From Lentzea jiangxiensis (lineage in GTDB: Bacteria; Actinomycetota; Actinomycetes; Mycobacteriales; Pseudonocardiaceae), in the NCBI RefSeq assembly GCF_900104175.1, contig NZ_FNIX01000002.1, positions 310,001 through 374,000 on the forward strand: DNA of 64,000 nt, given 5' to 3'. Of this stretch, positions 8,472 to 17,607 are shown one piece after another. Position numbers and translations under genes: made by a program. The first letter of the stretch is position 1. Each line of letters starts with the position of its first letter. Under the pieces are notes generated by a model. It saw only the letters and a program-made list of their open reading frames with translations, was not told the origin of the DNA and did no database searches.

Positions 8472-9550
8472 GGCTGTGCCACCGGGAGCTCGGCCCGCAC
8501 GGTGAACCCGCCCTCGGAGCGCGGCGCCGCCTGGAGGCTGCCGCCGAGCGCGGTGACGCGTTCACGCATGCCCAGCAGGCCCACGCCCGATGCTGCCGCC
8601 TTCGGCGGTGCCGTGCCGTCGTCGTCGACCCGGATGACCAGCGCTTCCGGCGTGCAGTCGATGTGGATCCGGGCGGTCTCGGCGGCGGCGTGGCGGGCGA
8701 TGTTGGTGAGCGACTCCTGCACGATCCGGTAGGCGGTGCGGTCGACGGCGGCCGGCACGTCCTCGTGGCGGCCCTCGATCGTGAGTCGGGCGTCCAGGCC
8801 GGTGGACCTGGCGCGCTGGACCAGGTCGGGGACGTCGTCGATGCCGTGCGGCGGGTTCTTGCCGTCGTCCCTGAGCGCTTCCAGCGTCGCTCGGAGCTCC
8901 CTCGCGGCTTCGCGGCCGGCGTCGCGGATCACCAGCAGCGGCTCGGGTGGTTCCTCGCCGCGCTTGCGGGCGAGGTGGACGGCGACCTCGGCCTGCAGCT
9001 TGATCACGGAGATCTGGTGGGTGAGCGAGTCGTGCAGTTCGCGGGCGATGTGGAGGCGTTCCTCGTTGGCCCTCCTGCGTGCCGTTTCCTCTTTGCTGCG
9101 TTCGGCTTCGTCTGCTCGTTTCTCGGCTTGTCTCAGTGCTTCGCCCGCGGCTGCCGCGGCGATGAGCCACGCGATCTGCAGGACGTCCCGCGTCTGCGCG
9201 AACGCCTCGTAGGTGGTGAGGTCGCGGGGCGAGAGGAGAGCGGCAAGGGGGAGCGAGGCAAGCATCAGCACGGAGCCGATGAGGGTGAAGACGCGGTGGC
9301 CCGCCCGCATGGTCGAGTAGACGGCGAAGAGGAACGCGATCACCGGCACGTCGGCGCCCGTCGCCTGGTAGCCGAGCGCGAGGAGGCCCGTCGCCACGAG
9401 CACCGCTCGCGGTGCCGTCCGCCGCGCGACGAGCACCAGCCCGCTCGCGGCCAGCAACGCGTAGCCAGGACCGGTGGCGGGGTGCCCGGCCACCACCAGG
9501 CTCGCGGCGACCCCGGCGGCGATCGACCGGTCCAGCCAGCGCCTGCTCAT
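8468..9550 (-). CDS. Membrane sensor histidine kinase (HisKA_3 family)
   Basis: 360 residues from ATG 9550 (MSRRWLDRSI); a longer frame upstream is not convincing. The N-terminal ~135 residues form about five hydrophobic membrane segments without a sizeable extracellular loop. A linker helix leads to the dimerisation/phosphoacceptor motif ARELHDSLTHQIS (His at about 173), followed by HATPase motifs QESLTNIARHA and GVGLLGMRERV. Autophosphorylates and passes phosphate to the overlapping response regulator. Kinases with this architecture often sense membrane or cell-envelope conditions; the signal here is unknown. Confidence 0.92.
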   Translation of the reverse strand: MSRRWLDRSIAAGVAASLVVAGHPATGPGYALLAASGLVLVARRTAPRAVLVATGLLALGYQATGADVPVIAFLFAVYSTMRAGHRVFTLIGSVLMLASLPLAALLSPRDLTTYEAFAQTRDVLQIAWLIAAAAAGEALRQAEKRADEAERSKEETARRRANEERLHIARELHDSLTHQISVIKLQAEVAVHLARKRGEEPPEPLLVIRDAGREAARELRATLEALRDDGKNPPHGIDDVPDLVQRARSTGLDARLTIEGRHEDVPAAVDRTAYRIVQESLTNIARHAAAETARIHIDCTPEALVIRVDDDGTAPPKAAASGVGLLGMRERVTALGGSLQAAPRSEGGFTVRAELPVAQP

Positions 9551-9607
9551 GCGGTGCAGCCTATGCCCCCGTCGGCGCTGGTAGATCGTGCGCCGGGAGG
9601 ACTTCCC

Positions 9608-9629
9608 GACTACCGCGGACGCGGTAGTC
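9608..9629. promoter_or_regulatory. Perfect inverted repeat, candidate response-regulator operator
   Basis: GACTACCGC (9608-9616) and GCGGTAGTC (9621-9629) form a 9-base perfect palindrome with a 4-base spacer, 58 bases upstream of the kinase start and 54 bases upstream of the divergent DUF6223 start. NarL-type regulators bind dyads of this kind; the assignment is inference. Confidence 0.5.
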
Positions 9630-9683
9630 GTTGTCTGCGCCGACACGACGACCTGATGTGATTTCGCGGCCAGGCTTGTCGGC

Positions 9684-9995
9684 ATGGTGCTTGCTGCTTA
9701 TGAACTGAGTGCTGGACGTGCGTGGTCTCTGGTCGGTGCGGTGCTGGGCGTCGCAGGTGTCGTGTTCGGCGTGTTGGCGCTGACCCGGCTCCGGGGTGCG
9801 CTGGTGGCCGTGGCGCTGGGGGCGGCCGGGGTGGTGATCGGCGCGGTGGTCGTGCTGATGGCCGAGGGCGGTCCCGGCACCGGCTACGGCATCGTCGGCG
9901 GCTACGTGTCCGCGGTGGTGGGGCTTGCCGGCGTGGTGCTGGGCGTCGTGGCTAGGCGAAAAGGCGCTCGGGCTGCTGCACAGCGCGCCTCGTGA
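9684..9995 (+). CDS. Small integral membrane protein, DUF6223-like
   Basis: 103 residues with three hydrophobic segments (about 15-32, 38-58, 68-90) separated by short loops, a GGPGTGYGIVGGY motif and a basic tail (ARRKGARAAAQRAS). This arrangement matches the DUF6223 family of actinobacterial membrane proteins, whose function is not known. Divergent from the two-component kinase gene, with the inverted repeat at 9608-9629 between them, so it is a plausible target of that system. Its last 44 bases overlap the 3' end of the convergent ROK gene. Confidence 0.75.
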   Translation: MVLAAYELSAGRAWSLVGAVLGVAGVVFGVLALTRLRGALVAVALGAAGVVIGAVVVLMAEGGPGTGYGIVGGYVSAVVGLAGVVLGVVARRKGARAAAQRAS

Positions 9996-11091
9996 TCAAC
10001 CCCGCCGCGCCCCGGACGACCGCGAACTCGCCGAGCGGTGAGGCGAGCAGGCGCGTGTGCCGTTCGCCTCCCGCGAGCACCCTGCCGTCCATTTCGGACT
10101 GCACAGCTTCGCTGAGGTGGTCGTACAGCACGGCGTAGCTGCCGCCGAGGACGACCGTGGGGACGTCGAAGAGGTTCATCAGCGTCGCGATCCCGACGCC
10201 GAGGGCCTCTCCGGCGTTCCTGACGGCCCCCACCGCCCTGGGGTCGCCGGCCTGCAACGCCTTGCCGAGCGAGTCGAGGTGCCTGCGCCCCGCCTCGCGC
10301 AGGATGACGTCGAGTCCCGCGTACCGCTCGACACAACCGCGGCTGCCGCAGGTGCACCGGACGCCGTTGCGCTCTATCACGACGTGCCCGAGCTCGCCCG
10401 CGAACCCGCTGGCCCCCCGGTACACCTCGCCGCCCAGCACGACGCCCGCACCGATGCCGACGTCCGCGGTGACGTGCACGAAGTCCTCGCCCGCCAGGTG
10501 CTTCGGCCACAGGTGGGCGAGCGCGGCGAGGTTCGCCTCGTTGTCCAGCTCGACCTCGACGCCGAGCCGTGCGGTGAGGCCTTCCGCGAGGGGCACGCCG
10601 ACGAGTTTCGGCAGGTTGGGCGCACGGACCACGACGCCGTCGTGCACGACACCGGGGATCGCGAGCCCGGCACCGAGGAGCTTCCGCGGTCCGCTGACCT
10701 CGCGCACCAGCGCGGCGACGCGGTCGAGCACCTCGTCCGCCGGGACCTTGCGCATGTCGGCGGGCACGAGGTGCCGGTCGAGCGTCTCGCCGTCGAGCCC
10801 GAGCGTCTCGACGGCGAGGTGGCTGACGTTGATCTCGGCCCCGACCGCGACCGGCCCGTCGGGGTGGAAGCGCAACGGCTTGGACGGCCTGCCCATGCCG
10901 GCCAGCGTGGCGGGCTCCTCGACGAGGATCCCGTTGGCCAGCAACGGCTCGGTGAGGTTCGACAGGGTCGCCTTGGTCAGGCCCGTGCGCGCGGCGAGGT
11001 CGGCCCGGGAGCCGGGGCGGTCGACCAGGGCGAGCAGGACCGTCCGGAGGTTGCCGAGGCGAACCTGGCGCAGGTGGTCGACTGTGGTCAT
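9952..11091 (-). CDS. ROK-family transcriptional regulator, probable XylR
   Basis: 379 residues. An N-terminal winged helix-turn-helix (DLAARTGLTKATLSNLTEPL, about residues 31-50) is followed by a sugar-kinase-like ROK domain with GAGLAIPGVVHDG, ELDNEANLAALAH and GASGFAGELGHV, and an intact zinc motif with Cys246, Cys248 and Cys253 plus His236. It lies downstream of xylA-xylB on the same strand, separated by 148 bases, so it is probably the xylose-responsive repressor of that operon. The candidate operator is the palindrome at 13784-13798 in front of xylA. Confidence 0.9.
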   Translation of the reverse strand: MTTVDHLRQVRLGNLRTVLLALVDRPGSRADLAARTGLTKATLSNLTEPLLANGILVEEPATLAGMGRPSKPLRFHPDGPVAVGAEINVSHLAVETLGLDGETLDRHLVPADMRKVPADEVLDRVAALVREVSGPRKLLGAGLAIPGVVHDGVVVRAPNLPKLVGVPLAEGLTARLGVEVELDNEANLAALAHLWPKHLAGEDFVHVTADVGIGAGVVLGGEVYRGASGFAGELGHVVIERNGVRCTCGSRGCVERYAGLDVILREAGRRHLDSLGKALQAGDPRAVGAVRNAGEALGVGIATLMNLFDVPTVVLGGSYAVLYDHLSEAVQSEMDGRVLAGGERHTRLLASPLGEFAVVRGAAGLITRRAVQQPERLFA

Positions 11092-11180
11092 CGGACCCAG
11101 TATCGCGGCGAGGGGGTGCGGGGGTGCGCGCGCGGGTGCTGTGCCGGCCGCGGACGGCCGGGCGCGAGCGGCAGCGTCGC

Positions 11181-11198
11181 GGCCGGCCTCGACCGGCC
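11181..11198 (-). terminator. Weak hairpin between xylB and the ROK gene
   Basis: GGCCGG (11181-11186) pairs with CCGGCC (11193-11198) over a 6-base loop, 42 bases after the xylB stop. It is short and lacks a T-run, so it may only attenuate transcription into the ROK gene. Confidence 0.35.
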
Positions 11199-11239
11199 CA
11201 CCCCGCCACCTCGCCGCTCTCCGCCCGGCCTCCGCCCGG

Positions 11240-12616
11240 TCATCGCGTCAGGTACCGCTCGGCAGCCTCGCGGTAGCGCTCCCGGACCGAGGCCACCGCA
11301 TCAGCCTCGTACCGGGTGCTCTCCGCCCCGGCCCACTCCGGCGGTGTGGCACCGCCGGTGAGCGTCCAGGCCGCCTGCCGTGCCGCCCCGTCCGCCACGT
11401 ACTCGCCCGGAGCCGGCACCGTGACCGGCACGCCGAACACCGTCGGCGCGATCTCCCGCACCGCGCGTGAGGCGGCAGCGCCACCCACGAGCCGCACGCC
11501 GCTGACGTCCGCTCCCTGCGACACCAGGGCGTCCAGGCCGACGGCGAGGCCGCAGAGCATGCCCTCGACCGCGGCGCGGGCGATGTTCGCGGGGGTGGCG
11601 TTGGTCAGGGTCAGGCCGTGCAGCGCACCGGTGGCGTCCGGCAGGTTCGGCGTCCGTTCGCCTTCCAGGTACGGCACCAGCACCAGTCCCTCGGCACCCG
11701 CGGGGGCCGAGAGGGCGAGGGTGCTGAGCTGCTCCAGGTCCACGCCCAGCATGCGGGCCGTCGCGTCCAGGACGCGGGCGGCGTTGAGGGTGCACGCCAG
11801 GGGCAGGTACCGGCCGGTGGCGTCGGCGAAGCCCGCGACGATGCCCGACGGGTCCTCGGCGCGGACGTCGCTGGTCGCCGTCACGACGCCGGACGTGCCG
11901 AGGGACACCACGACGCCGCCGCCCACGCCGAGCATCGCCGCGGCGTTGTCCCCCGCCCCGGCGCCCAGGCGGACCGGGCCCTCGACGAACTCGGCCGGGC
12001 CGAGAACGCGCGGCAGCACCACGTCGGAGCGGCCCAGGCCCAGGGACACCAGGTCCGGGACGTAGGAGTCGGTCACCGAGTCGAAGTAGCCGGTGCCCGA
12101 GGCGTCCGAGCGGTCCGTGACCAGGTCGGCCAGGTCGCCGGTGCCGCGCAGCCGCCACGTCAGCCAGTCGTGCGGGAGGCAGACGGCGGCGGTGCGCTGG
12201 GCGTTGGCCGGCTCGTGCCGGGCGAGCCAGCGGAGCTTCGTGATGGTGAACGACGCGACCGGCACGAGGCCGATGCGCGCCGCCCACTCCGAGGCACCGA
12301 GCTCGGCGGTCAGGTCCGCCGCCGCCGCCGCGGAACGGGTGTCGTTCCACAGCAGCGCCTCGCGCACCACCTCGCCGTTCTCGTCGAGGCAGACCATGCC
12401 GTGCTGCTGACCGGCGACGCTGAGCGCCGCCACGTCGTCCAAGCCGCCGGCGTCGGACAGCGCGGTCTGCAACGCGGACCACCAGTGCGAGGGGTGCACC
12501 TCGGTGCCGTCCGGGTGGGAGGCGCGCCCCTCGCGGACGAGCTCGCCGGTCTCCGCGTCGCGGATCACGACCTTGCACGACTGCGTCGAGGAGTCGACGC
12601 CGGCGACCAGCGTCAT
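11240..12616 (-). CDS. xylB: Xylulokinase
   Basis: 458 residues, FGGY family. Phosphorylates D-xylulose with ATP to xylulose 5-phosphate, feeding the pentose phosphate pathway. It begins [17 protein letters not shown], the phosphate-binding DSSTQS loop of FGGY kinases; VAGQQHGMV lies near residue 67, [13 protein letters not shown] in the middle and [16 protein letters not shown] near the C-terminus. Starts one base after the xylA stop, so it is tightly coupled to xylA. Slightly shorter than the ~480-residue family norm but no domain is missing. Confidence 0.95.
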   Translation of the reverse strand: MTLVAGVDSSTQSCKVVIRDAETGELVREGRASHPDGTEVHPSHWWSALQTALSDAGGLDDVAALSVAGQQHGMVCLDENGEVVREALLWNDTRSAAAAADLTAELGASEWAARIGLVPVASFTITKLRWLARHEPANAQRTAAVCLPHDWLTWRLRGTGDLADLVTDRSDASGTGYFDSVTDSYVPDLVSLGLGRSDVVLPRVLGPAEFVEGPVRLGAGAGDNAAAMLGVGGGVVVSLGTSGVVTATSDVRAEDPSGIVAGFADATGRYLPLACTLNAARVLDATARMLGVDLEQLSTLALSAPAGAEGLVLVPYLEGERTPNLPDATGALHGLTLTNATPANIARAAVEGMLCGLAVGLDALVSQGADVSGVRLVGGAAASRAVREIAPTVFGVPVTVPAPGEYVADGAARQAAWTLTGGATPPEWAGAESTRYEADAVASVRERYREAAERYLTR

Positions 12617-12617
12617 G

Positions 12618-13769
12618 TCAGCGCGCTCCGGTGAGGTGCTCGAGCGCGAGCTGGTTCAGGCGCACGAAGCCGAAGCCGCGCTCGGCCGCCTGGTTCGGGT
12701 CGAACCCGTCGTCGTCCTTCAGCAGGTCGTCGTAGGACTCGCCGGCGTTCAGGGTCGGCTGGCCCAGCTCGGCGACGCCCGCGATCTGCAGCGCCTCCTG
12801 CACCTCGGGGTCCGCGCGGAAGGCCGCGGCGCGGTCGCGCAGCAGCAGGTACGTCGCCATGTTCGCGCGCGCGGAGTCCCAGACGCCCTTGATGTCCTCG
12901 GTCCGCGACGGCTTGTAGTCGAAGTGGCGCGGGCCGTCGTAGCCTGCGGTCTCCAGCAGGTCGACCAGCGCGAACGCGTTCATCAGGTCGCCGTGGCCGA
13001 ACACCAGGTCCTGGTCGTACTTGATGCTGCGCTGGCCGTTGAGGTCGATGTGGAACAACTTGCCGTGCCACAGCGCCTGCGCGATGCCGTGCACGAAGTT
13101 CAGGCCCGCCATCTGCTCGTGCCCGACCTCGGGGTTGAGCCCGACCAGTTCGGGCTGGTCCAGCTCGGAGATGAACGCGATCGCGTGCCCGATCGTGGGC
13201 AGCAGGATGTCGCCGCGCGGCTCGTTCGGCTTGGGCTCCAGCGCGAACCGGATGTCGTAGCCGCGGTCGGTGACGAACTGCGTGAGCAGGTTCATGGACT
13301 CGCGGTACCGGTCGAGCGCCGCCTGCACGTCCTTGGCGGTGTCGTACTCGGAGCCCTCACGGCCGCCCCACAGCACGAACGTCTTGGCCCCGAGCTCGGC
13401 CGCCAGCTCGATGTTGCGCAGCACCTTGCGCAGCGCGAACCGCCGCACGCCGCGGTCGTTGCTGGTGAGACCGCCGTCCTTGAACACCGGGTGCTCGAAC
13501 AGGTTCGTCGTCACCATCGGGATGACGAGACCGGTCTCGGCGAGTGCGCCCTGCAACCGGCTGATCTGCTGGTCGCGGTGCGTGGCCTCGAAGCCGAACA
13601 GGTCGTCGTCGTGGAACGTCAGGCCGTACGCGCCGAGCTCGGCGAGCCGGTGCACCGCCTCGACCACGTCGAGCTCGGGCCGCGTGGCGTGGCCGAAGGG
13701 GTCGCGACCCTGCCAGCCCACGGTCCAGAGACCGAAGGAGAACTTGTCCGCCGGAGTGGGCGTGCTCAT
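12618..13769 (-). CDS. xylA: Xylose isomerase (actinobacterial class I)
   Basis: 383 residues, close to the usual ~385-395. Interconverts D-xylose and D-xylulose. Conserved pieces: [15 protein letters not shown], the catalytic-His region [30 protein letters not shown], the metal-ligand motif [25 protein letters not shown] and [15 protein letters not shown]. Two adjacent ATGs exist (13772 and 13769); 13769 has the better spacing to the gaggtgg ribosome-binding site. First gene of xylA-xylB; the upstream palindrome at 13784-13798 is the likely repressor site. Confidence 0.97.
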   Translation of the reverse strand: MSTPTPADKFSFGLWTVGWQGRDPFGHATRPELDVVEAVHRLAELGAYGLTFHDDDLFGFEATHRDQQISRLQGALAETGLVIPMVTTNLFEHPVFKDGGLTSNDRGVRRFALRKVLRNIELAAELGAKTFVLWGGREGSEYDTAKDVQAALDRYRESMNLLTQFVTDRGYDIRFALEPKPNEPRGDILLPTIGHAIAFISELDQPELVGLNPEVGHEQMAGLNFVHGIAQALWHGKLFHIDLNGQRSIKYDQDLVFGHGDLMNAFALVDLLETAGYDGPRHFDYKPSRTEDIKGVWDSARANMATYLLLRDRAAAFRADPEVQEALQIAGVAELGQPTLNAGESYDDLLKDDDGFDPNQAAERGFGFVRLNQLALEHLTGAR

Positions 13770-13783
13770 CATCCACCTCATTC

Positions 13784-13798
13784 GTTCAATGCTTGAAC
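13784..13798. promoter_or_regulatory. Palindromic operator candidate upstream of xylA
   Basis: GTTCAA-TGC-TTGAAC is a perfect 6+3+6 inverted repeat ending 12-15 bases before the xylA start. AT-rich palindromes in this position are typical binding sites of sugar-responsive ROK repressors; the nearest such regulator is encoded at 9952-11091. Confidence 0.55.
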
Positions 13799-13840
13799 TT
13801 AGTGCGGACAGTACGACGTCACGGCCTTGATCGCAATCGG

Positions 13841-14437
13841 TCAGGCCGACCGCCGTGCCGCGACGGACTCCACGGCGGGGGCGAGCGCGGTGGCGATCTC
13901 GCGGTAGCCGGCGGCGGACGGGTGGAAGCGGTCGGCGGCGAAGAGCGACGGGTCGGAGGCGAAGCGCGGGGTGACGGCACGCTCGACGTGGGCGACCACG
14001 CCTCCCGCCCGGATGACGGCCTGCTGCTGCACCCTGGCGTAGTCGCGGCTCACGGTCGACACGACGTCGCGCAGCGCGGGCGGCACGTGCGAGACGATGC
14101 TCAGGTCCGGTGCGGTGGCGACGACCACCTCGGCTCCGGCGGCGCGGAGGTCCGCGACGGCGTCGTGCAGCTGCTGCGCGCCGACCTGGGCCGGGACGAA
14201 CCTGGTGAGGTCGTTCGCACCGATCACGACCACCGCGATGTCGATCCCGCCCGCCACCGCGGCGCGCACCTGGGACCGCAGGTCGGCCGAGCGGGCGCCG
14301 GCGACGGCGTGCACGCGGAGGTCGACGTGGTGTCCGGCGGCGCGGAGGTGGGTGGCGAGCAGCGGGCCGAGCGTGTCCTCCCGGCGGGTGCTGCCGACAC
14401 CGGCGGCGATCGAGTCTCCGAGCAGGCACAGTCGCAT
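13841..14437 (-). CDS. SGNH/GDSL-family hydrolase
   Basis: 198 residues. Block [12 protein letters not shown] carries the nucleophilic serine (about Ser9), block III is VVVIGANDL, and block [14 protein letters not shown] supplies the catalytic Asp/His. Single-domain esterase of the GDSL type with no signal peptide, so probably cytoplasmic; the substrate is unknown. It precedes xylA on the same strand by 71 bases, but the palindrome there suggests xylA has its own promoter. It is divergent from the EF-G-like gene. Confidence 0.88.
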   Translation of the reverse strand: MRLCLLGDSIAAGVGSTRREDTLGPLLATHLRAAGHHVDLRVHAVAGARSADLRSQVRAAVAGGIDIAVVVIGANDLTRFVPAQVGAQQLHDAVADLRAAGAEVVVATAPDLSIVSHVPPALRDVVSTVSRDYARVQQQAVIRAGGVVAHVERAVTPRFASDPSLFAADRFHPSAAGYREIATALAPAVESVAARRSA

Positions 14438-14551
14438 ACCCGTAGCAACGTCGAGGATGGTGGAGGTGTTCCTAAAAGCGTTGTGAGGCGCCGCTCACGG
14501 TGTCTACACTCCACGATCAACATCACCTGGGACGACGAGAGGGGACCGGCC

Positions 14552-14647
14552 GTGCGCACCACCGTCGTCCTCCCGTCCCGTTTCGACGTGATCCTCGTGT
14601 CTCCGCGCCCCGGCTGCTCGCTGCGCGCCGGGCACCGGAGTGTCTGA
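14552..14647 (+). CDS. Putative leader peptide (31 aa) upstream of the EF-G-like gene
   Basis: Short frame starting GTG 14552 (VRTTVVLPSR) behind a purine-rich ribosome-binding site (gacgagagggga), ending in TGA at 14645-14647. It contains a proline/cysteine-containing stretch SPRPGCSLRAGHR. Three consecutive hairpins begin inside it and run to 14689, 32 bases before the EF-G-like ATG. That arrangement is what one expects of a ribosome-stalling leader that controls a translation-related gene. It is too short to prove coding by composition alone. Confidence 0.45.
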   Translation: MRTTVVLPSRFDVILVSPRPGCSLRAGHRSV

Positions 14648-14689
14648 CGAACCTCTCCCGAGGTGTTCGTCGGGTCATCGCGCTGACCC
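14601..14689 (+). promoter_or_regulatory. Three consecutive hairpins in the 5' leader of the EF-G-like gene
   Basis: Hairpin 1: CTCCG (14601-14605) and CCCGGC (14609-14614) with GCCGGG (14627-14632) and CGGAG (14636-14640). Hairpin 2: GACGAACCTC (14646-14655) with the segment ending GTTCGTC (14665-14671), 2-base bulge, 4-base loop. Hairpin 3: GGGTCA (14672-14677) with TGACCC (14684-14689). Hairpins 2 and 3 abut with no free base between them, directly after the leader stop codon. Confidence 0.6.
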
Positions 14690-14720
14690 CGCAAGTCCTT
14701 GACACCAAAGGCACACGACC

Positions 14721-16709
14721 ATGCGCACGACCACGTTGAACACTGTCCGCAACATCGGCATCCTCGCCCACGTCGACGCGGGCAAGACCACGCTCACCGA
14801 ACGCGTCCTGTACGCCACCGGCAGCACCTACAAGCGCGGCGAGGTCCACGACGGCACCACCGTCACGGACTTCGACCCGCAGGAGCGCGACCGCGGCATC
14901 ACGATCTTCGCCGCGGCCGTCACCTGCACGTGGGACGGCCACCGCGTCAACCTCATCGACACGCCGGGGCACGTCGACTTCTCCGACGAGGTCGAACGCT
15001 CCTTGCGCGTGCTCGACGGGGCGGTCGCGGTGTTCGACGGCGTGGCCGGGGTGGAACCGCAGAGCGAGTCGGTGTGGCGGCAGGCGGACCGGCACGGCGT
15101 GCCGAGGATCGCGTTCGTCAACAAGCTCGACCGGGCGGGCGCTGACCTCGACAACGCCGTCGAGTCGATCCGCACGCGCCTGCACACCGTGCCGCTCGTC
15201 GTGCAGCTGCCGATCGGCGCGGAGGACGGGTTCCGCGGTGTCGTCGACCTGGTGCGCCTGCGGGCGCTGGTCTGGGACGACGACGGGATGACCGAGGGGC
15301 CCGTGCCGGAAGCGCTGCTGGCGGAGGCACAACGCCGTCGCAGGCTGTTGGAGGAGGCGGTGGCGGAGCTGCACGCCGACGCCGTCGAGGAGTTCTTCAC
15401 GGGAGGGTTGTCCGAAGAGACGCTCCGGAACGCTCTGAGGGAGTTGACGGGTCAGGGCAGCGGGACCGTCGTGCTGTGCGGCTCGGCCTACCGCAACCGC
15501 GGTGTCGAACCGTTGCTGGACGCGGTGATCGCGTATCTGCCGTCCCCTGTGGACGTTCCGCCGGTGCGGGGCGTCGACGGCGAGGAACGGGAAGCGGATC
15601 CGGACGCGCCGTTCGCGGCGTTGGTGTTCAAGGTGAACTCCACCGCCACCGGACGGCTGGCGTACGTCCGCGTCTACTCGGGCACCCTCCACAAGGGAGA
15701 GACCGTCCTCGTGGCCGGCCGCGGCGAGCGCATCGGCCGGGTCCTGCGCGTCCAGGCCGACCGGCACACGCCGGTCGACCGGGCCGTCGCGGGGGACATC
15801 GTGGCACTCGTCGGGCTGAGGTCGGCCCGCATCGGGGCGACCCTGTGCGCGCCGGACGCTCCTCTGCTGCTCGAACCGCCGGTGTCGGCCGACCCCGTCG
15901 TGTCGGTGGCGGTGGAGGCGAGGACCAGCGCGGACAACGCCCGGCTGGCCGAGGCGCTGGCGCACCTGGTCGACGAGGACCCGTCCCTGCAGGTCAGGAC
16001 GGACCCGGAAACCGGCCAGACCGTGCTGTCCGGCCTGGGCGAGCTGCAGCTGGAGGTCGCGGTGCAGAAGGCTCGCACGAGCCATCGCGTCGAGATCGGC
16101 ATGGGACGTCCGCGGGTGTCCTACCGCGAGACCGTCGCGAGCGGTGTCACGGGGTTCGTCTACCGGCACGTGAAGCAGGACGGGGGTGCGGGCCAGTTCG
16201 CCCACGTGGTGATCGACACCGAACCGCTGGAGGCCGGGTTCGAGTTCCGCTGCGCCGTCACCGGCGGCCGGGTGCCGCGGGAGTTCGTCCGCGCGGTCGA
16301 GCAGGGCTGCCGGGACGCGCTCGCCGAGGGGCCTCTGGGCCACCCGGTGACCGGCCTGCGGGTGACGCTCACCGACGGGTCCACGCACGTCAAGGACTCG
16401 TCGGAGATGGCGTTCCGCACGGCGGGACGGCTCGGGCTGCGCGAGGCGCTGAAGGCGGGCGCCACGACGCTGCTCGAACCGATCGCCGAGGTCACGGTCA
16501 CCGTGCCGGAGGAGTACCTCGGTGGTGTGCTGGGCGACCTGGCCTCGCGGCGCGGCCGGATCCTCGGTTCGCGGGCGAGAGCCGGTGAGACGGTCGTGAC
16601 GGCGAGCGTGCCGCTGGCGGAGATGTTCGGCTACGTGACGAGGTTGCGCAGCCGGACGCAGGGCCGCGGCACCTTCACCAGCACGCCGACCGGCTACGCG
16701 CCCGCTTAG
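14721..16709 (+). CDS. EF-G-like translational GTPase (EF-G paralogue / ribosomal-protection type)
   Basis: 662 residues. GTPase motifs: G1 AHVDAGKTT (16-24), RGIT (58-61), DTPGH (80-84), NKLD (134-137); domains II-V follow through [12 protein letters not shown] and [16 protein letters not shown] at the C-terminus. It keeps EF-G-type [22 protein letters not shown] but is shorter than housekeeping EF-G (~700) and close to the length of Tet(M)/OtrA-type ribosomal-protection proteins. Likely a second EF-G that rescues or protects ribosomes under stress or antibiotic. It stands alone behind a leader peptide and tandem hairpins, away from ribosomal-protein genes, and ends in a strong hairpin, consistent with an inducible single-gene unit. 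Resistance function is inference. Confidence 0.85.
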   Translation: MRTTTLNTVRNIGILAHVDAGKTTLTERVLYATGSTYKRGEVHDGTTVTDFDPQERDRGITIFAAAVTCTWDGHRVNLIDTPGHVDFSDEVERSLRVLDGAVAVFDGVAGVEPQSESVWRQADRHGVPRIAFVNKLDRAGADLDNAVESIRTRLHTVPLVVQLPIGAEDGFRGVVDLVRLRALVWDDDGMTEGPVPEALLAEAQRRRRLLEEAVAELHADAVEEFFTGGLSEETLRNALRELTGQGSGTVVLCGSAYRNRGVEPLLDAVIAYLPSPVDVPPVRGVDGEEREADPDAPFAALVFKVNSTATGRLAYVRVYSGTLHKGETVLVAGRGERIGRVLRVQADRHTPVDRAVAGDIVALVGLRSARIGATLCAPDAPLLLEPPVSADPVVSVAVEARTSADNARLAEALAHLVDEDPSLQVRTDPETGQTVLSGLGELQLEVAVQKARTSHRVEIGMGRPRVSYRETVASGVTGFVYRHVKQDGGAGQFAHVVIDTEPLEAGFEFRCAVTGGRVPREFVRAVEQGCRDALAEGPLGHPVTGLRVTLTDGSTHVKDSSEMAFRTAGRLGLREALKAGATTLLEPIAEVTVTVPEEYLGGVLGDLASRRGRILGSRARAGETVVTASVPLAEMFGYVTRLRSRTQGRGTFTSTPTGYAPA

Positions 16710-16714
16710 GTGAA

Positions 16715-16748
16715 CACGGGCCTGCCCCTTGCCCGGGGCAGGCCTGTG
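16715..16748 (+). terminator. Strong hairpin terminator after the EF-G-like gene
   Basis: A 14-base stem (16715-16728 with 16735-16748, one G-U pair) closes a 6-base loop just 5 bases after the stop codon. No T-run. It abuts the predicted start of the next gene at 16751. Confidence 0.7.
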
Positions 16749-16750
16749 CC

Positions 16751-17524
16751 ATGCTCGGCACGGTGTCGACCTTGAGCGTGATGTCGTTGAACCTGCGGTA
16801 CGCCTCGGATGCCGAGCCGAACTCGTGGGCCACGAGACGGCCGGTGATGGCGCAGCTGCTGATGAGCACGCTGCCGACCGTCATCGGCACGCAGGAGGGC
16901 CTGTACGGGCAGCTCGGCGACATCGCGCACGACCTGCCGGACCACTACGACTGGATCGGCCTCGGCCGGGCGGGCGGCAGCCGCGACGAGTTCATGGCGG
17001 TCTTCTTCGACACCATCCGGGTGCAGCCGCTCGAGTTCGACCACGAGTGGCTGTCCGACACGCCGAACGTCGTCGCCTCGCGGTCGTGGGGCAACAACGT
17101 GGTCCGCATGGTCACGTGGGTCAGGTTCGCGGACCGCCTCACGGGCAAGCAGTTCGTGCTGGTCAACACCCACTTCGACCACGAGTCGGCGAACGCGCGC
17201 CTGTGCGCGGCCGAGTTCGTGCGCGACCGCCTCGCCGCGCAGACGTTGCCGGTGGTCGTCACCGGTGACTTCAACGACGTGCCCGGCTCACCGGCCTACG
17301 CCACCCTGACGTCGATCCTGACCGACACGTGGGTCGCCGGGCCGCAGACCACGCCCGCCTACGGGACGTTCCACGGCTTCGGCCCGCCGGTGCCGAACGG
17401 TCCGCGCATCGACTGGATCCTCACCCGCGGCGCCGCGGTCGAGGCGGCCGCGATCAACGCCTTCCAGCGGGACGGCCAGTACCCGACCGACCACCTCGCC
17501 GTCCAGGCGTTGATCAGGTTGTAG
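16751..17524 (+). CDS. Endonuclease/exonuclease/phosphatase (EEP) family protein
   Basis: 257 residues. Metal-dependent phosphodiesterase fold: VMSLNLRYAS near residue 10, the metal-ligand glutamate in VIGTQEGLY, LVNTHFDHES, VVVTGDFNDVPGSPAY and the C-terminal DWILTR...YPTDHLAVQA. All catalytic blocks are present. No signal peptide is evident with the ATG at 16751. That start lies directly against the preceding hairpin and lacks a ribosome-binding site, so GTG 16763 or ATG 16781 are alternatives. Substrate could be nucleic acid or a phospholipid/sugar phosphate. Confidence 0.88.
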   Translation: MLGTVSTLSVMSLNLRYASDAEPNSWATRRPVMAQLLMSTLPTVIGTQEGLYGQLGDIAHDLPDHYDWIGLGRAGGSRDEFMAVFFDTIRVQPLEFDHEWLSDTPNVVASRSWGNNVVRMVTWVRFADRLTGKQFVLVNTHFDHESANARLCAAEFVRDRLAAQTLPVVVTGDFNDVPGSPAYATLTSILTDTWVAGPQTTPAYGTFHGFGPPVPNGPRIDWILTRGAAVEAAAINAFQRDGQYPTDHLAVQALIRL

Positions 17525-17607
17525 CCCGCGCGGCCGACGGCCAGGTGAGACGGGTTGTCAACGGTGAAGGGAAATGGTTCATACCAATCTCCGCTACGGT
17601 CCGCGGG

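Noticed and set aside
12618..14429. 603-codon frame fusing an upstream Arg-rich region to xylose isomerase
   Set aside because: The part upstream of 13769 lies in another frame of the SGNH hydrolase gene; xylose isomerase homology and the ribosome-binding site start at 13769.
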